DNA of 64,000 nucleotides from Desulfobulbaceae bacterium. Its GTDB lineage: Bacteria; Desulfobacterota; Desulfobulbia; Desulfobulbales; Desulfocapsaceae. The notes below the pieces were generated by a model that made no database searches, was not told where the DNA came from, and saw only the letters and a program-made list of their open reading frames with translations. Within the stretch, counting starts at the first letter, position 1; each line of letters starts with the position of its first letter. The translations under genes were made by a program, and so were the position numbers. The stretch is from NCBI GenBank assembly GCA_031287565.1, contig JAITSS010000004.1, positions 20,664 to 84,663 on the forward strand, written 5' to 3'. Below are positions 43,828 through 53,558 of the stretch, in pieces.

Positions 43828-44796
43828 ATGAACAATGCGCCCGACCGGCGCGATCAGCGATTAAATAGGAAAATTATGAGTCAGGGAACGGCGGCGTCTG
43901 ACGCCTGCGGCGCGGCCTCTTCGATTGCGCGGATGGATGTATCGGAGCTGTATGCGCGGCGGAGCGCCCGCCTACGCTCGTTTGCGGCGACAGGCGGCGG
44001 CATGGCCGGATATTTTCTGTTCGCCGCCCAATTGGTGGATTGGCAACGCGACTACCTGGCGCAAACCCCGCTCGCGCCGCCGAAACAGCCCGCGCCGCCG
44101 TTATTGATTGATTGGCGAACGCCGCCTTTGGCCGCATCTGTTGGCATCGCCGACTTATATTGGCAACGGGCGCTGGATGCGTTGCTGGAGGCCTGGCCGC
44201 GTCAGCGCCAAAACCCGGCAATCGTTTCGACTTTGGCCGCCGTCGCCGCGCTGGAGAGAGGGGAAAGAGAGACCGCCGCCCTGGCGCTTTTGCAGGGCGA
44301 CATCGCGTCGGTCGGCAGCGCCAAAGCGCCTTTTTTCTGGGCCGCCTTGTCGCTGTTCTGGGGGCAATGGGCGCGGCTCAGGCCGCTTGAAATTCAGGAG
44401 CGGGTCGGCGCCGCCCGCGACTTATGCCCGCTGTGCGGCGGCGCGCCGGTGGCCTCGCTGGTCGCCGCCGCCCCAGCCGATGGCCTGCGCTATCTGCACT
44501 GCTCGCTGTGTGAAAGCGCCTGGCGGCTGACGCGAGCGCAGTGCGCGGTTTGTGAACAGAGCGGCCGATTACAATATTGGTCGTTGGATGGGCGGAAAAG
44601 CGTACAGAGTGAAAGTTGCGGCGACTGCATGAGCCAGTTAAAAATTCTGCATCGGAATGAAACCCCGGACATCGACCCGGCGGCTGACGATCTGGCCAGC
44701 CTGGCGCTGGACGCCCTGTTGGAGGAAAAGGGCTTCAGCCGCAGCGGCGTCAATCCCTTCCTCTTCCCTGGGGCCAGTCCCGGCGACGCGGCGTGA
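43828..44796 (+). CDS. fdhE: Formate dehydrogenase accessory protein FdhE
   Basis: CPLCGGAPVASLV...LRYLHCSLCESAW...CAVCEQSGRLQYWSLDG; adjacent to fdh genes; start could be 43876. Confidence 0.85.
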   Translation: MNNAPDRRDQRLNRKIMSQGTAASDACGAASSIARMDVSELYARRSARLRSFAATGGGMAGYFLFAAQLVDWQRDYLAQTPLAPPKQPAPPLLIDWRTPPLAASVGIADLYWQRALDALLEAWPRQRQNPAIVSTLAAVAALERGERETAALALLQGDIASVGSAKAPFFWAALSLFWGQWARLRPLEIQERVGAARDLCPLCGGAPVASLVAAAPADGLRYLHCSLCESAWRLTRAQCAVCEQSGRLQYWSLDGRKSVQSESCGDCMSQLKILHRNETPDIDPAADDLASLALDALLEEKGFSRSGVNPFLFPGASPGDAA

Positions 44797-44829
44797 AAGA
44801 TTTCGCTCCATTACGAGCGATCTGCCTGC

Positions 44830-44950
44830 CCTGCCTGTAGCGGACCAGAAGTATCGACACAACTTGTTTTTCCCGTTTGCCCTGAGAAGCATATCGAAGG
44901 GCGAAACCCTTGGTGGTTCGACAGGCTTTTCACCACGAACGGGGGGCTTT
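44830..44950. repeat. Composite dispersed repeat, copy C, plus a CCGTTTGCCCTGAG...CACCACGAACGGGG palindromic unit
   Basis: 44830-44862 is the reverse complement of the right end of copy A (GTTGTGTxxxxACTTCTGGTCxGCTACAGxCAGG); followed by an imperfect palindromic REP-like unit at 44873-44944. Confidence 0.7.
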
Positions 44951-44979
44951 ATCACGCTTCATATAAAGAGGCCAGCCGT

Positions 44980-45789
44980 ATGTCCACCGCTGTCAATCCT
45001 TTGGCGATTTTCCGCCAACTTGAACAATCTAACTGCCGGGAGTGCGGTGAAAGAACCTGTCTGGCTTTTGCCGCCGCCATCGCCACCGGGCAAAAAAAGC
45101 TTACCGCTTGCCCGCGTTTGAGCGCGGCGGCGCGACAGGAACTGGCCACGCTGTTGCCCCAGTCCCCGCAGATTGGTCACGGCGAGGCGCATATCGCCAA
45201 ATTGAAAGCAGAGCTGCTGGGCATCGACCTGGCGCAAGCGGCGGCCCGTTGCGGCGGCGAATACCACGATGGCTGGCTGACCGTGCCCATTTTTGGCAAA
45301 CCCTGCGCCGTCGCGGCGAATGGCGAGATACGCAGTCAGTTGCACAACAACCCGTGGATGCTGTCGCCGTTTTTAACCTACATCATTCATGGAGCCGGAA
45401 TCGAGCCGTCCGGCGAGTGGCTGGCCTTTCGTGATTTGCCGGGCGGCATCGAGCGGCAGCCGCATTTTCGCCGCCGCGCCGAAGAGGTGATGCGCGAGGT
45501 GGCCGACCGGCATCCTTCACTGTTTGCCGATCTGGCCAGCATGTTTAGCGCTAAAGAATTGCCGCCGCATTTCGGTGCTGATGTTTCGGCCTTGCTGCTG
45601 CCATTGCCGAAGGCGCCGGTCTTGCTTTCCTATTGGCGGGCCGACGAGGGCATGGCCTCTGAACTGCACATGTATTTCGATAAAACTGCGGCGCGAAACC
45701 TGGATATTGATTCGATCCACGACCTGTGCGCTGGCATGGCCATGATGTTTGGCCGCCTGGCGCAGCGGCATGGCGGGTTCAAGGGATAA
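44980..45789 (+). CDS. Fe-S cluster domain plus DUF3786-like protein
   Basis: NPLAIFRQLEQSNCRECGERTCLAFAAAIATGQKKLTACP, then a DUF3786-type region. Confidence 0.75.
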   Translation: MSTAVNPLAIFRQLEQSNCRECGERTCLAFAAAIATGQKKLTACPRLSAAARQELATLLPQSPQIGHGEAHIAKLKAELLGIDLAQAAARCGGEYHDGWLTVPIFGKPCAVAANGEIRSQLHNNPWMLSPFLTYIIHGAGIEPSGEWLAFRDLPGGIERQPHFRRRAEEVMREVADRHPSLFADLASMFSAKELPPHFGADVSALLLPLPKAPVLLSYWRADEGMASELHMYFDKTAARNLDIDSIHDLCAGMAMMFGRLAQRHGGFKG

Positions 45790-45793
45790 ATAA

Positions 45794-46327
45794 TCACTTC
45801 ATGGCCAAGGCTTGCAGGCAGGCTCGCACGGTTTCTTCCGGCGTTATTCCGTCGCAATCGACGACAATGTCGGCGTAGCGGCGATACAGGGGTTGGCGTT
45901 CTTCGTAGAGGTCGGCGAGCGTCTGTTCCGGGCGTTTGGCCAGGCCGCGCTGCCCGAAGTTGTCGATGCGGCGCGTCAGTTCATCAAGACCTAAACGCAG
46001 CCAGACGACCTGGCCCAAGGTCTTCAGATGCCGCATCGCTTTTTCGCTGTAGACGGCGCTGCCGCCGGTGGCGATGACGTGTTCTCTCTCTGATATATCC
46101 AGCAAAAGCCGTTCTTCCAGGGCGCGCAGGGCCAGATGCCCCTGCGCATCGACAATATCCTGCAAATCGCGTCCTTGGCGCTGCCGCAAAAGGGCGTCGC
46201 AATCCAGGAAAGCGCGGTGGGTGTGTCGCGCCAAGATCGGCCCGACCGTGCTTTTGCCGGCGCCGGGCATTCCAATGACAATGAGTGAGCCTATTCTTGG
46301 CGGCTGTGCTGAGGAAAAGTTCGTCAT
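45794..46327 (-). CDS. aroK: Shikimate kinase
   Basis: LIVIGMPGAGKSTVGPILARHTHRAFLDCDALLRQRQG...VIATGGSAVYSEKAM. Confidence 0.92.
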   Translation of the reverse strand: MTNFSSAQPPRIGSLIVIGMPGAGKSTVGPILARHTHRAFLDCDALLRQRQGRDLQDIVDAQGHLALRALEERLLLDISEREHVIATGGSAVYSEKAMRHLKTLGQVVWLRLGLDELTRRIDNFGQRGLAKRPEQTLADLYEERQPLYRRYADIVVDCDGITPEETVRACLQALAMK

Positions 46328-46454
46328 GGCGGAAAAATACGGCGCAATCCGCCTTCCGGCAAGGCTTGTCTTGCCATGGATAGCGGAAATGCTTACCCTT
46401 CAAGAATTTCCCACTTTGTTTCAGCGGTTTATTTTTCGCGCGGAGGGCTTCTTT

Positions 46455-46778
46455 ATGGGCGACGTATGGCAAGGGTTTCTTGAAAAATTTCAGGCGACGG
46501 AAGTGCCGCGTCAGCTTCTGGAGCACGACCTCGCGGGCTTATGCCATAACCCGTGGTTTCTCGTTCCGCTCGGCCTGTTGCTCCTCTGGATGGTATACCG
46601 CAACGCCTGGCGGGACATCGCCATTGTCGCGCTGATTCTTGGGCTTTGGTGGTTTTCCGGCAGTGAATTCATGGATGGTACCGTGGTGGACGGCAAACCG
46701 ATTCTCGGTAAATTGGTGCCGGTGATCGGCGTTTTCCTGGCTGCGGTGATTATCATCGCCTATTTGTTGTTTCTTTGA
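46455..46778 (+). CDS. Small membrane protein of unknown function
   Basis: MGDVWQGFLEKFQATEVPRQLLEHDLAGLCHNPWFLVPLGLLLLWMVYRNAWRDIAIVALILGLWWF...; three TM segments; ORF track starts too early and antisense to aroK. Confidence 0.65.
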   Translation: MGDVWQGFLEKFQATEVPRQLLEHDLAGLCHNPWFLVPLGLLLLWMVYRNAWRDIAIVALILGLWWFSGSEFMDGTVVDGKPILGKLVPVIGVFLAAVIIIAYLLFL

Positions 46779-46787
46779 GGTCGGTCT

Positions 46788-47882
46788 ATGGGATTGCGAT
46801 ACAAAAACGGGGTGTTTTCCGTCGCGGAAGAAAACAACTGCCCGCAGTATGAAAAGGGGATGGTGTTTTCCGTGGTTGACGGGGCGCTGAAACTGCCCGC
46901 CGGGAAACCGACTTGCCTGAATCTGGCGCGGGAAGTGACGGAGATTGTCTCTGAAACCGAAACTGCCTCGGCGCTCGGCGTTTCGCGCAGAAAAACCCGC
47001 TTCGATTGCGGTGGCTGCGACGGCGTCATCCGCTTTGAATTCAAACAGGAAAAAAATTTTCAGACCGCCCAGATGCGCCTGCTCGCCGCCCTGGAGCGCA
47101 AAGGAAAAAGCGACCAGATTATGCGCTACACCAACATATTGCGTAATCTGGACATATTTAAGACGCTTGGCGAGGAAGATATGCTGAATCTCGCCGAGTT
47201 GATAGAAGTGCGTGAATATCCGTGGGGATTTCCGATTATTGCTAAGGGCGAACCCGGTATGCATCTCTTCATCATCTATTCCGGACGGGTTGAGGTGTTG
47301 GATGACGCCGGTCTTGCCAAAGGCGAACTTGGGCCTGGCGAAATGTTCGGCGAAACCAGCATCCTGTCCGGTGAGCCGATCACGAATACGGTGCGCACCT
47401 GTGAAACCTGCCAGATGGTGCAGCTCAGCTATAAAAATTTCCGCCACATCATGCACCAGTTCCCGGCCTTGCAGGAATTTATCTACAAATTGATGGTGCA
47501 ACGTATCGCCGAGGCTTCGCGGCAGCGCGCCGCCGAGGTGGTTTCCGGCCTGACTGGCCAGGTGAGCGAAATTTCCCCGGTTGAACTCAGCCAGATGATC
47601 AACAGCAACCAGAAAACCGGCGTTTTGCGCATCAAGTCGGCAAGTGGTTCGCAGGCGGCCTTGTTCTTTAACGACGGCGAGTTGATTCATGCCGAAATCG
47701 ACGGCATGACCGGTGAAAACGCCTTTTACCAATGCCTGCGCATCAAAGACGGTGCCTTCAAATTCACATCCGGCCTTACCGCTTCGCAGCAGACGAAAAA
47801 AATCATTGGCGGTTTCATGGCGCTGATCCTCGAAGGCATGAAGCAGCTTGACGACGAAACCGGCGAGGACGAAGAGGAGTAA
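46788..47882 (+). CDS. Cyclic nucleotide-binding domain protein with C-terminal PATAN/DUF4388-like domain
   Basis: KGEPGMHLFIIYSGRVEVLD...LGPGEMFGETSILSGEP (cNMP fold), then ELSQMINSNQKTGVLRIKSASGSQAALFFNDGELIHAEIDGMTGENAFYQCL. Confidence 0.85.
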   Translation: MGLRYKNGVFSVAEENNCPQYEKGMVFSVVDGALKLPAGKPTCLNLAREVTEIVSETETASALGVSRRKTRFDCGGCDGVIRFEFKQEKNFQTAQMRLLAALERKGKSDQIMRYTNILRNLDIFKTLGEEDMLNLAELIEVREYPWGFPIIAKGEPGMHLFIIYSGRVEVLDDAGLAKGELGPGEMFGETSILSGEPITNTVRTCETCQMVQLSYKNFRHIMHQFPALQEFIYKLMVQRIAEASRQRAAEVVSGLTGQVSEISPVELSQMINSNQKTGVLRIKSASGSQAALFFNDGELIHAEIDGMTGENAFYQCLRIKDGAFKFTSGLTASQQTKKIIGGFMALILEGMKQLDDETGEDEEE

Positions 47883-47888
47883 GCATCA

Positions 47889-48605
47889 ATGGCTTCGCGG
47901 CGGATAAAACACGAGGCGCTGGCCATTTTAGCCGCCTATCCCGCTGACGAGGCGGACAGGCGCTTGGCCAGCCGGTGGCGCGAGGAAGAGCTGATTCATC
48001 CCCTGTTTTCGGCGCTGTGCAATGTCGATGAGCTTGGCCGCTTTCGGGCGATTGATGTCTTTGGCCGGGTGCTGGCGCGGCTTTCGGCGCGGGATATGGA
48101 GGCCGCCAGGGTGGTGATGCGCCGCCTGTTGTGGAGCTTGAATGATGAATCCGGCGGTATCGGTTGGGGCGCGCCGGAGGCCATGGCTTCAGCCATCGCC
48201 TTGAGTCGTCCTTTAGCCGACGAATATCTGCATATGTTGATTTCCTATCTCAAAGAAGACGGCGAGGAACCATGCCAGGACGGTAATTTTTTGGAGCTGC
48301 CGTTTTTGCAACGCGGCCTGTTATGGGGCATCGGTCACGTCGCCGCGAGTTTGAAGGAGCGTCTTCTGGCCATGGGCGTGGCCGAGGAAATGGCCAAGTA
48401 TCTGCGCTCGCCGGATCAGACCGTGGTTGGTTTGGCCCTGTGGTGTTTGTCGCGCCTGGGCGTCGCCACGGCGCTTCCGATCATGCCGGTTGACGAATCA
48501 GCGGTCCTGCGCCTGTATGAAAACGGCGCGCTGCATTCGCTTTCCTTGGCTGAGCTGGCGCGTCGCGTCGTTTCTACACCACCTCTTCCACCCGCAACTC
48601 GCTGA
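47889..48605 (+). CDS. DVU0298-like protein
   Basis: HPLFSALCNVDELGRFRAIDVFGRVLARL...RRLLWSLNDESGGIGWGAPEAMASAIA. Confidence 0.75.
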   Translation: MASRRIKHEALAILAAYPADEADRRLASRWREEELIHPLFSALCNVDELGRFRAIDVFGRVLARLSARDMEAARVVMRRLLWSLNDESGGIGWGAPEAMASAIALSRPLADEYLHMLISYLKEDGEEPCQDGNFLELPFLQRGLLWGIGHVAASLKERLLAMGVAEEMAKYLRSPDQTVVGLALWCLSRLGVATALPIMPVDESAVLRLYENGALHSLSLAELARRVVSTPPLPPATR

Positions 48606-49947
48606 TCGAAATGTTGGCAAAAGCCGGGTCGGATAAGTCGCAGTAGATTGTATCATCATCTTCCAGCTCATAGCCGTCCTCGTCGTGGGTGATCAAGACG
48701 CCGGGGCGATTGATGAAGCGCGAGGCGGTCATCACTTTGGCCTGGCGTCCGTCGCTGAGCTTGACCGTATTTCCAGGCGGGTACAAGCCCAGCGCCCGGA
48801 TGAATTGGGCCAGAATGCCAGGATGAAAGCCGCCTTTGTCTTCCAGCATGATCTGATAGGATTCTGTGGGATTTTTGGCCTTTTTGTAGGGTCTGATGGC
48901 CGTGAGCGCCTCAAAGACATCACAGACCTGGAGCAAGGCGGTTATTGGGTGGCGCGTCGCCCAGGCCGGTTGCAGGGGATAGCCTTTGCCGTCATGGCGA
49001 ATATGGTGTCCCCAGGCGGCGGCGCGGTCGAGGTCGGTGGCGTGATCGTGCTCAAGCAGGATTTCCAGACCCAGGGCCGGGTGCAGCTTCATGGCGCGGT
49101 ATTCTTCCTCATCCAACGCGCCGCGCTTATGTACGATTTCACTGGGAATTCTTGATTTGCCGACATCGTGCAAAAGGGCGGCGGTGCCGATTTGCAGCAG
49201 CATCTTGTCGGCAAACCCCATGCTCATACCGGTGTAAACTGCGAGCGCCGCCACCCGCACGCAGTGGCCGACCGTGTAGGTGTCGAAGTCCGGGTAATGC
49301 ACTTTCTGCATGGTGTCGCAGAAATGGGTGCGGGTGTGGCGCAGCAGATGCTCGCTGACCGATTGCGCTCCTAAAATATCAATGGCGTGGCCGCGCCCGG
49401 CCCCGTCAAAGGCGTTATTGACCACATCGTAGAGCGATTGATAGAGATGGGCCGGTGAATACAGCGCGCCTATCGTCGCCTCGCGGCCACTCCAGACTTT
49501 GTCGCTGTCGGCGTCATCTTGGGCATTGTACGGATTGGCCAACTCTATGTGCTGGATTCCTTGCGCTTTTAGTAGGCGGCGGCCATCTTCGAGCGAGGCG
49601 ACATCTTTTACGGTCGCAGTGAGGTCGGCGAGGCGTTCGATTTCCTCGGCGTCTGTCTGCCGCGAAAAAATAAAACCGCCGCAGCGCAGGGCCTCGGCGA
49701 ATTGGATCAAACGCGCCCCGGTGATGCTGGGGCCGGTCAGCACCTGCCCACGGTGGACCAGGTTGCCGTCGGCGACGCCGATGAACAGCGTGTCCTCGCG
49801 GCTGGCGTCAAACAAATTTTTCAGGCCGACCGCAATCTGTTTGCTCTGCTCTTTGATTTTGCCGTGCTGGGAAAAATACAACCTGCGGTTTGAAAACAGG
49901 CGGCACAGCAGCATGAGAAAACTGTCCAGCAACTGTTCGTGATTCAT
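48574..49947 (-). CDS. HD-GYP domain phosphodiesterase-like protein
   Basis: HDVGKSRIPSEIVHKRGALDEEEYRAMKLHPALGLEIL...HHIRHDGKGYP; HD and GYP-type motifs. Confidence 0.9.
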   Translation of the reverse strand: MNHEQLLDSFLMLLCRLFSNRRLYFSQHGKIKEQSKQIAVGLKNLFDASREDTLFIGVADGNLVHRGQVLTGPSITGARLIQFAEALRCGGFIFSRQTDAEEIERLADLTATVKDVASLEDGRRLLKAQGIQHIELANPYNAQDDADSDKVWSGREATIGALYSPAHLYQSLYDVVNNAFDGAGRGHAIDILGAQSVSEHLLRHTRTHFCDTMQKVHYPDFDTYTVGHCVRVAALAVYTGMSMGFADKMLLQIGTAALLHDVGKSRIPSEIVHKRGALDEEEYRAMKLHPALGLEILLEHDHATDLDRAAAWGHHIRHDGKGYPLQPAWATRHPITALLQVCDVFEALTAIRPYKKAKNPTESYQIMLEDKGGFHPGILAQFIRALGLYPPGNTVKLSDGRQAKVMTASRFINRPGVLITHDEDGYELEDDDTIYCDLSDPAFANISISELRVEEVV

Positions 49948-50002
49948 GGCGTTTCCGATGAAATTCCTGGGTGTTTCGGCGGCGTAGCGTCCCGAATCGC
50001 TG

Positions 50003-51907
50003 TTATTCGGATTGCGCCAAAGCCTCTAGAGCCGCTTGGCGGCATTCCGTTGGCCACTGGCGTAAGAAGAGCATCTTTTTGCCGCCGGTGATTTGTTTGA
50101 GCAGCGCTTCGATTTCCGGGTTGCGAAACAGATGCAGAATGCGGATGGTCGGCGCGACATGGGGTTCGCGGCGGCGGTCTTCCGACAGATTGATTAGCCC
50201 GTTGGCCAGGATGTTGCCAGCCATGGCCATCAGGGCGCGGCTCGGTTGATTGATCTGGCCGTGCCGCAGATAGAGGCGGACGAATTCCAGGTGCAACGGG
50301 TCTTTGGCGTTGAGAAAGGGCGAAACGGCCTGGGCCAGCCAATCGGGCGGCTTTTGCGAAAACGTCAGAAAGACCTGTTCATGAATGACCTGGCGCAGGC
50401 TTGAACCGATGAGAAGCGCCAGAAGCGGGTAGTGCCTGCCCTCCATGATTTGAATCAATTCCGGCGAGATACGTTTGTTGACACAGCAGGACAAGCCTTC
50501 CATGAACGGCAACCAGCGTTCCCGCGCCAAAGCGGGCAGGCGGATCAGCTTGTCGAGCAGATCGATGACGATATTTTTGTTGTCGAGGCGGGCGGATATC
50601 GCCACCTCGTTTAAGACATAAGGCCAGATTTTCTCGACGGCCAGCTCACCCGCCTCGCGTAAAACATCACGGAAAAACAGCAGGTTCAGGGATTGGCCGA
50701 CCTGGGCGTTCAAAGCAGCGAGCAAGACTTGCGCGGCGATGCCGACTTCGCGTTGCGGCGAGGCGGCGAGGATTTCGCAAAAACCGGCGCAGAGGATGCG
50801 CCAGTCGCCGGTAATCGGTGGCGACTGACTGAAAAAGTCAAACAGACATTGGTTGAGTGTGGCCTGCCCTTCCGGCGAATGCTCGCGCTGTAAAAGCTGC
50901 ATGAAAATGGAAAGGCTTTCTTGACGCGGCTTTTGCCGCACCTCTTTTTGCAGGGCGGCGTCAAAGGGATGCGCGCCGAGAAATTCGTTGATTTCCGTGA
51001 GGCCGTCCTGGCGGGGACGGGGATCAGTGCGCGATGTGGCCACCTTGGGAAGGTCATCGGGAACCACATCTTCATAGAGTCGCTTGACCTGCAACAGCAT
51101 CAGGTCGATGGCGCTGTGGCTTTGTTTGGCGTACAAATCCGGATCGAGGGCGCCAAGAATCGCCGCCAGATCGGCAATCGAATCCGGGTATTTCGCCGCG
51201 TCGCCGCCGCCGGGAAACATCGGCGTTTCCGCGACGCTGACCCGTATCAACAGGCGTTCAATGTCCTCCCAGGAAATTTGCGGCAACTGGTGGCCGCGCA
51301 GACGCCGTTCCTGGTCGCGGAATAACAGCGCTAAGGAATCTAGCACTTCTCGGCAGCGTTGCAGGCGGACATCACTCAACCCTTTGGCGTGCAACCGGTC
51401 AATCAGCATGGAGAAAGTGACCTGCTGGTCGCCGTCTGAGACGGTTTCGTATTCGAGATAGCGCTTGCGCGTGATGACAATGGTCGGTGGGACAAAATCC
51501 AGCTCCGGGGCGCTGGTAAAGCCACGCGCCGAGCGCAGACGCAGGTAGGTGGCCTGAAGAGCGCGGAAAAACTCCATGACTTCGCTGGGACGCGCCTGGG
51601 CGGTAATCTCCAGCTCGACGATGCCTAGGTCGTCCATGAGTTTACGAAAGTCGCGCGCGAAGGTGTCGTCCGCAGGCATTTCCTCGTCAGCCAAGAGCAG
51701 TTTGCCGTCCTGGTTTCTGAAACGAGCCGTTTCGCCCGCTTCCGACAAGAGTCGCAGGTCGCGTCGGAAGACCTCCGCCGAAGCCGCGACCAGTTTGTGT
51801 CCCTTGTTATAGTAGGCGCTCTGCCGCATCAGCCGATGCAACGAGGCGACGAAATTGGCGGCCAGAACCGGCTTCGGTGGGCGGGGAGATTGCTGGTTTA
51901 AGGGCAT
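50003..51907 (-). CDS. Conserved-looking protein of unknown function, co-oriented with the HD-GYP gene
   Basis: 634-aa ORF, helical repeat-like; no family confidently recognised. Confidence 0.6.
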   Translation of the reverse strand: MPLNQQSPRPPKPVLAANFVASLHRLMRQSAYYNKGHKLVAASAEVFRRDLRLLSEAGETARFRNQDGKLLLADEEMPADDTFARDFRKLMDDLGIVELEITAQARPSEVMEFFRALQATYLRLRSARGFTSAPELDFVPPTIVITRKRYLEYETVSDGDQQVTFSMLIDRLHAKGLSDVRLQRCREVLDSLALLFRDQERRLRGHQLPQISWEDIERLLIRVSVAETPMFPGGGDAAKYPDSIADLAAILGALDPDLYAKQSHSAIDLMLLQVKRLYEDVVPDDLPKVATSRTDPRPRQDGLTEINEFLGAHPFDAALQKEVRQKPRQESLSIFMQLLQREHSPEGQATLNQCLFDFFSQSPPITGDWRILCAGFCEILAASPQREVGIAAQVLLAALNAQVGQSLNLLFFRDVLREAGELAVEKIWPYVLNEVAISARLDNKNIVIDLLDKLIRLPALARERWLPFMEGLSCCVNKRISPELIQIMEGRHYPLLALLIGSSLRQVIHEQVFLTFSQKPPDWLAQAVSPFLNAKDPLHLEFVRLYLRHGQINQPSRALMAMAGNILANGLINLSEDRRREPHVAPTIRILHLFRNPEIEALLKQITGGKKMLFLRQWPTECRQAALEALAQSE

Positions 51908-51924
51908 GATGCCGTAGCGCTCGC

Positions 51925-52326
51925 TTATCCGGCGAATTCAGCGAGTACCGATTTGACCATATTGCCGTCGGCGCTGGCGCCGAAATGCGCCAAAATCGGG
52001 CGCATGGCCTGCATCGGTGTTTTGAAGGATTGCAGATCGATATGGTACCGGATGAAGGCGCGAATTTCCTCGGCGCTCGCCTGTTGCGGCAGATAGCCTT
52101 CGAGGATGGCCAGATATTCGGATGCGGCCTGGCCGGAGGCGGCGAGCAGTTCTTTTTCCGATTTGATCAGCTTCTTGATGACCGCCACCACCTGCTCGTC
52201 GGTCAATTCCTTGGTCGGCATCCGCTGAAATTCGCCGATCATGACGCGGATCGCGCCGGTGCGGGCCGTGTCTTTGGCTTTGATTGATTCTTTCAGTTCT
52301 TCCTTAAAACGCGCTTGCAAACTCAT
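51925..52326 (-). CDS. GatB/YqeY domain protein
   Basis: MSLQARFKEELKESIKAKDTARTGAIRVMIGEFQR...EILEGYLPQQ-like (LAILEGYLPQQASAEEIRAFI). Confidence 0.9.
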   Translation of the reverse strand: MSLQARFKEELKESIKAKDTARTGAIRVMIGEFQRMPTKELTDEQVVAVIKKLIKSEKELLAASGQAASEYLAILEGYLPQQASAEEIRAFIRYHIDLQSFKTPMQAMRPILAHFGASADGNMVKSVLAEFAG

Positions 52327-52458
52327 ATGTTCCCCTTTGGTCGGATTGACGGCTTCCGCTTTCGGCGCGATCAGTCGCGGTATGACTGCGCGAACGAATT
52401 ACGTTAACAATGCGGCGGCGGCTGTCAACCGCGCCGGCCTGCCGCAGGGCTGGCCGCC

Positions 52459-53511
52459 TCATTTTTGCTCTTCCCGTAACTTGCGCCAATATTCATTGTA
52501 CAGATTCATCGCTTGCTCGCCGATGTTCTCCAGAAATTCACCTCTGGCCAGGTCGCTGGTCAGAGGATACACCACCGGGTTGTTGCGCACGCCGGGATCG
52601 ATGTAGGTCATCGCCTTGCTGTTGGGTGTCGAATATCCCGTTTCCATACTGATTGCCGCCGCCACCTCCGGTTCGAGCAGATAGTTGATGAAACGGTGCG
52701 CCGCCTCGACATGGGTCGCGTTTTTCGGAATACACAGGCTGTCCACCCAGAGAATGAATCCTTCCGATGGATAGATGATGTGGATATCTGGATCTTCGTT
52801 GCCGACGATGAAGGCTTCGCCACTCCACATGACGCCGACGGCGGCTTCGCCGGACAGAAGCTTTTCTTTCGGAGAATCGGAATCAAACAGCTTCACTGCG
52901 GGCATCAGTTTTTTCACTTTATTGTAGGCGGCGGCCAGGCGGCCCGGATCTTTTTCGTTGATCGAATACCCGATCGCCTCTAGCCCCAGCCCCAGCACTT
53001 CACGCGGGTCGTTCGGTAAAAGCAGTTTGCCACGCAACTCCGGCTTCCACAGGTCGGCCAGGGTATTGACGGTTCCAGCGCCGACCAGCCTGGTGTTGAC
53101 GACGATGATGGTCGAACCCCATAGATAGGGCACGGAATAGGTGTTGCCAGGGTCGAATCCCTTATCAAGAAATTTGCGGTCGATGCCCGCGAGCAACGGC
53201 ACTTGGTTGTGATTGAGTGGTTGCAGCAAGCCTTCCGCCGCCAGCAATCCGACATAATCCGACGAGGGGACAATCAGGTCGTAGCGGTTTTTGTTTTTAT
53301 CTTGTTTGAGCGCGGCCCGCATCGCCTCATTGGAATCGTAGGTGGCAACTGTCACTTTGATGCCGGTTTCTCTGGAAAAAGCGCTGACCACTTCTTCCGG
53401 CAGGTATTCCGACCAGATGAAGAGCGATAATTCCTGGTCAGCGGCGCCCGCAGGCGCCGCCGAGAAGACGGACATGAATGCGAGCAAGAGACAGGCGGCG
53501 AACATCGGCAT
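52459..53511 (-). CDS. potD: Spermidine/putrescine-type ABC transporter substrate-binding protein
   Basis: LSLFIWSEYLPEEVVSAFSRETGIKVTVATYDSNEAM...VPYLWGSTIIVVN; signal peptide. Confidence 0.88.
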   Translation of the reverse strand: MPMFAACLLLAFMSVFSAAPAGAADQELSLFIWSEYLPEEVVSAFSRETGIKVTVATYDSNEAMRAALKQDKNKNRYDLIVPSSDYVGLLAAEGLLQPLNHNQVPLLAGIDRKFLDKGFDPGNTYSVPYLWGSTIIVVNTRLVGAGTVNTLADLWKPELRGKLLLPNDPREVLGLGLEAIGYSINEKDPGRLAAAYNKVKKLMPAVKLFDSDSPKEKLLSGEAAVGVMWSGEAFIVGNEDPDIHIIYPSEGFILWVDSLCIPKNATHVEAAHRFINYLLEPEVAAAISMETGYSTPNSKAMTYIDPGVRNNPVVYPLTSDLARGEFLENIGEQAMNLYNEYWRKLREEQK

Positions 53512-53558
53512 GGTGGCTTCTCCAGGAAACAGTGAACGCGGAAAACGTCTGCGGAAAA

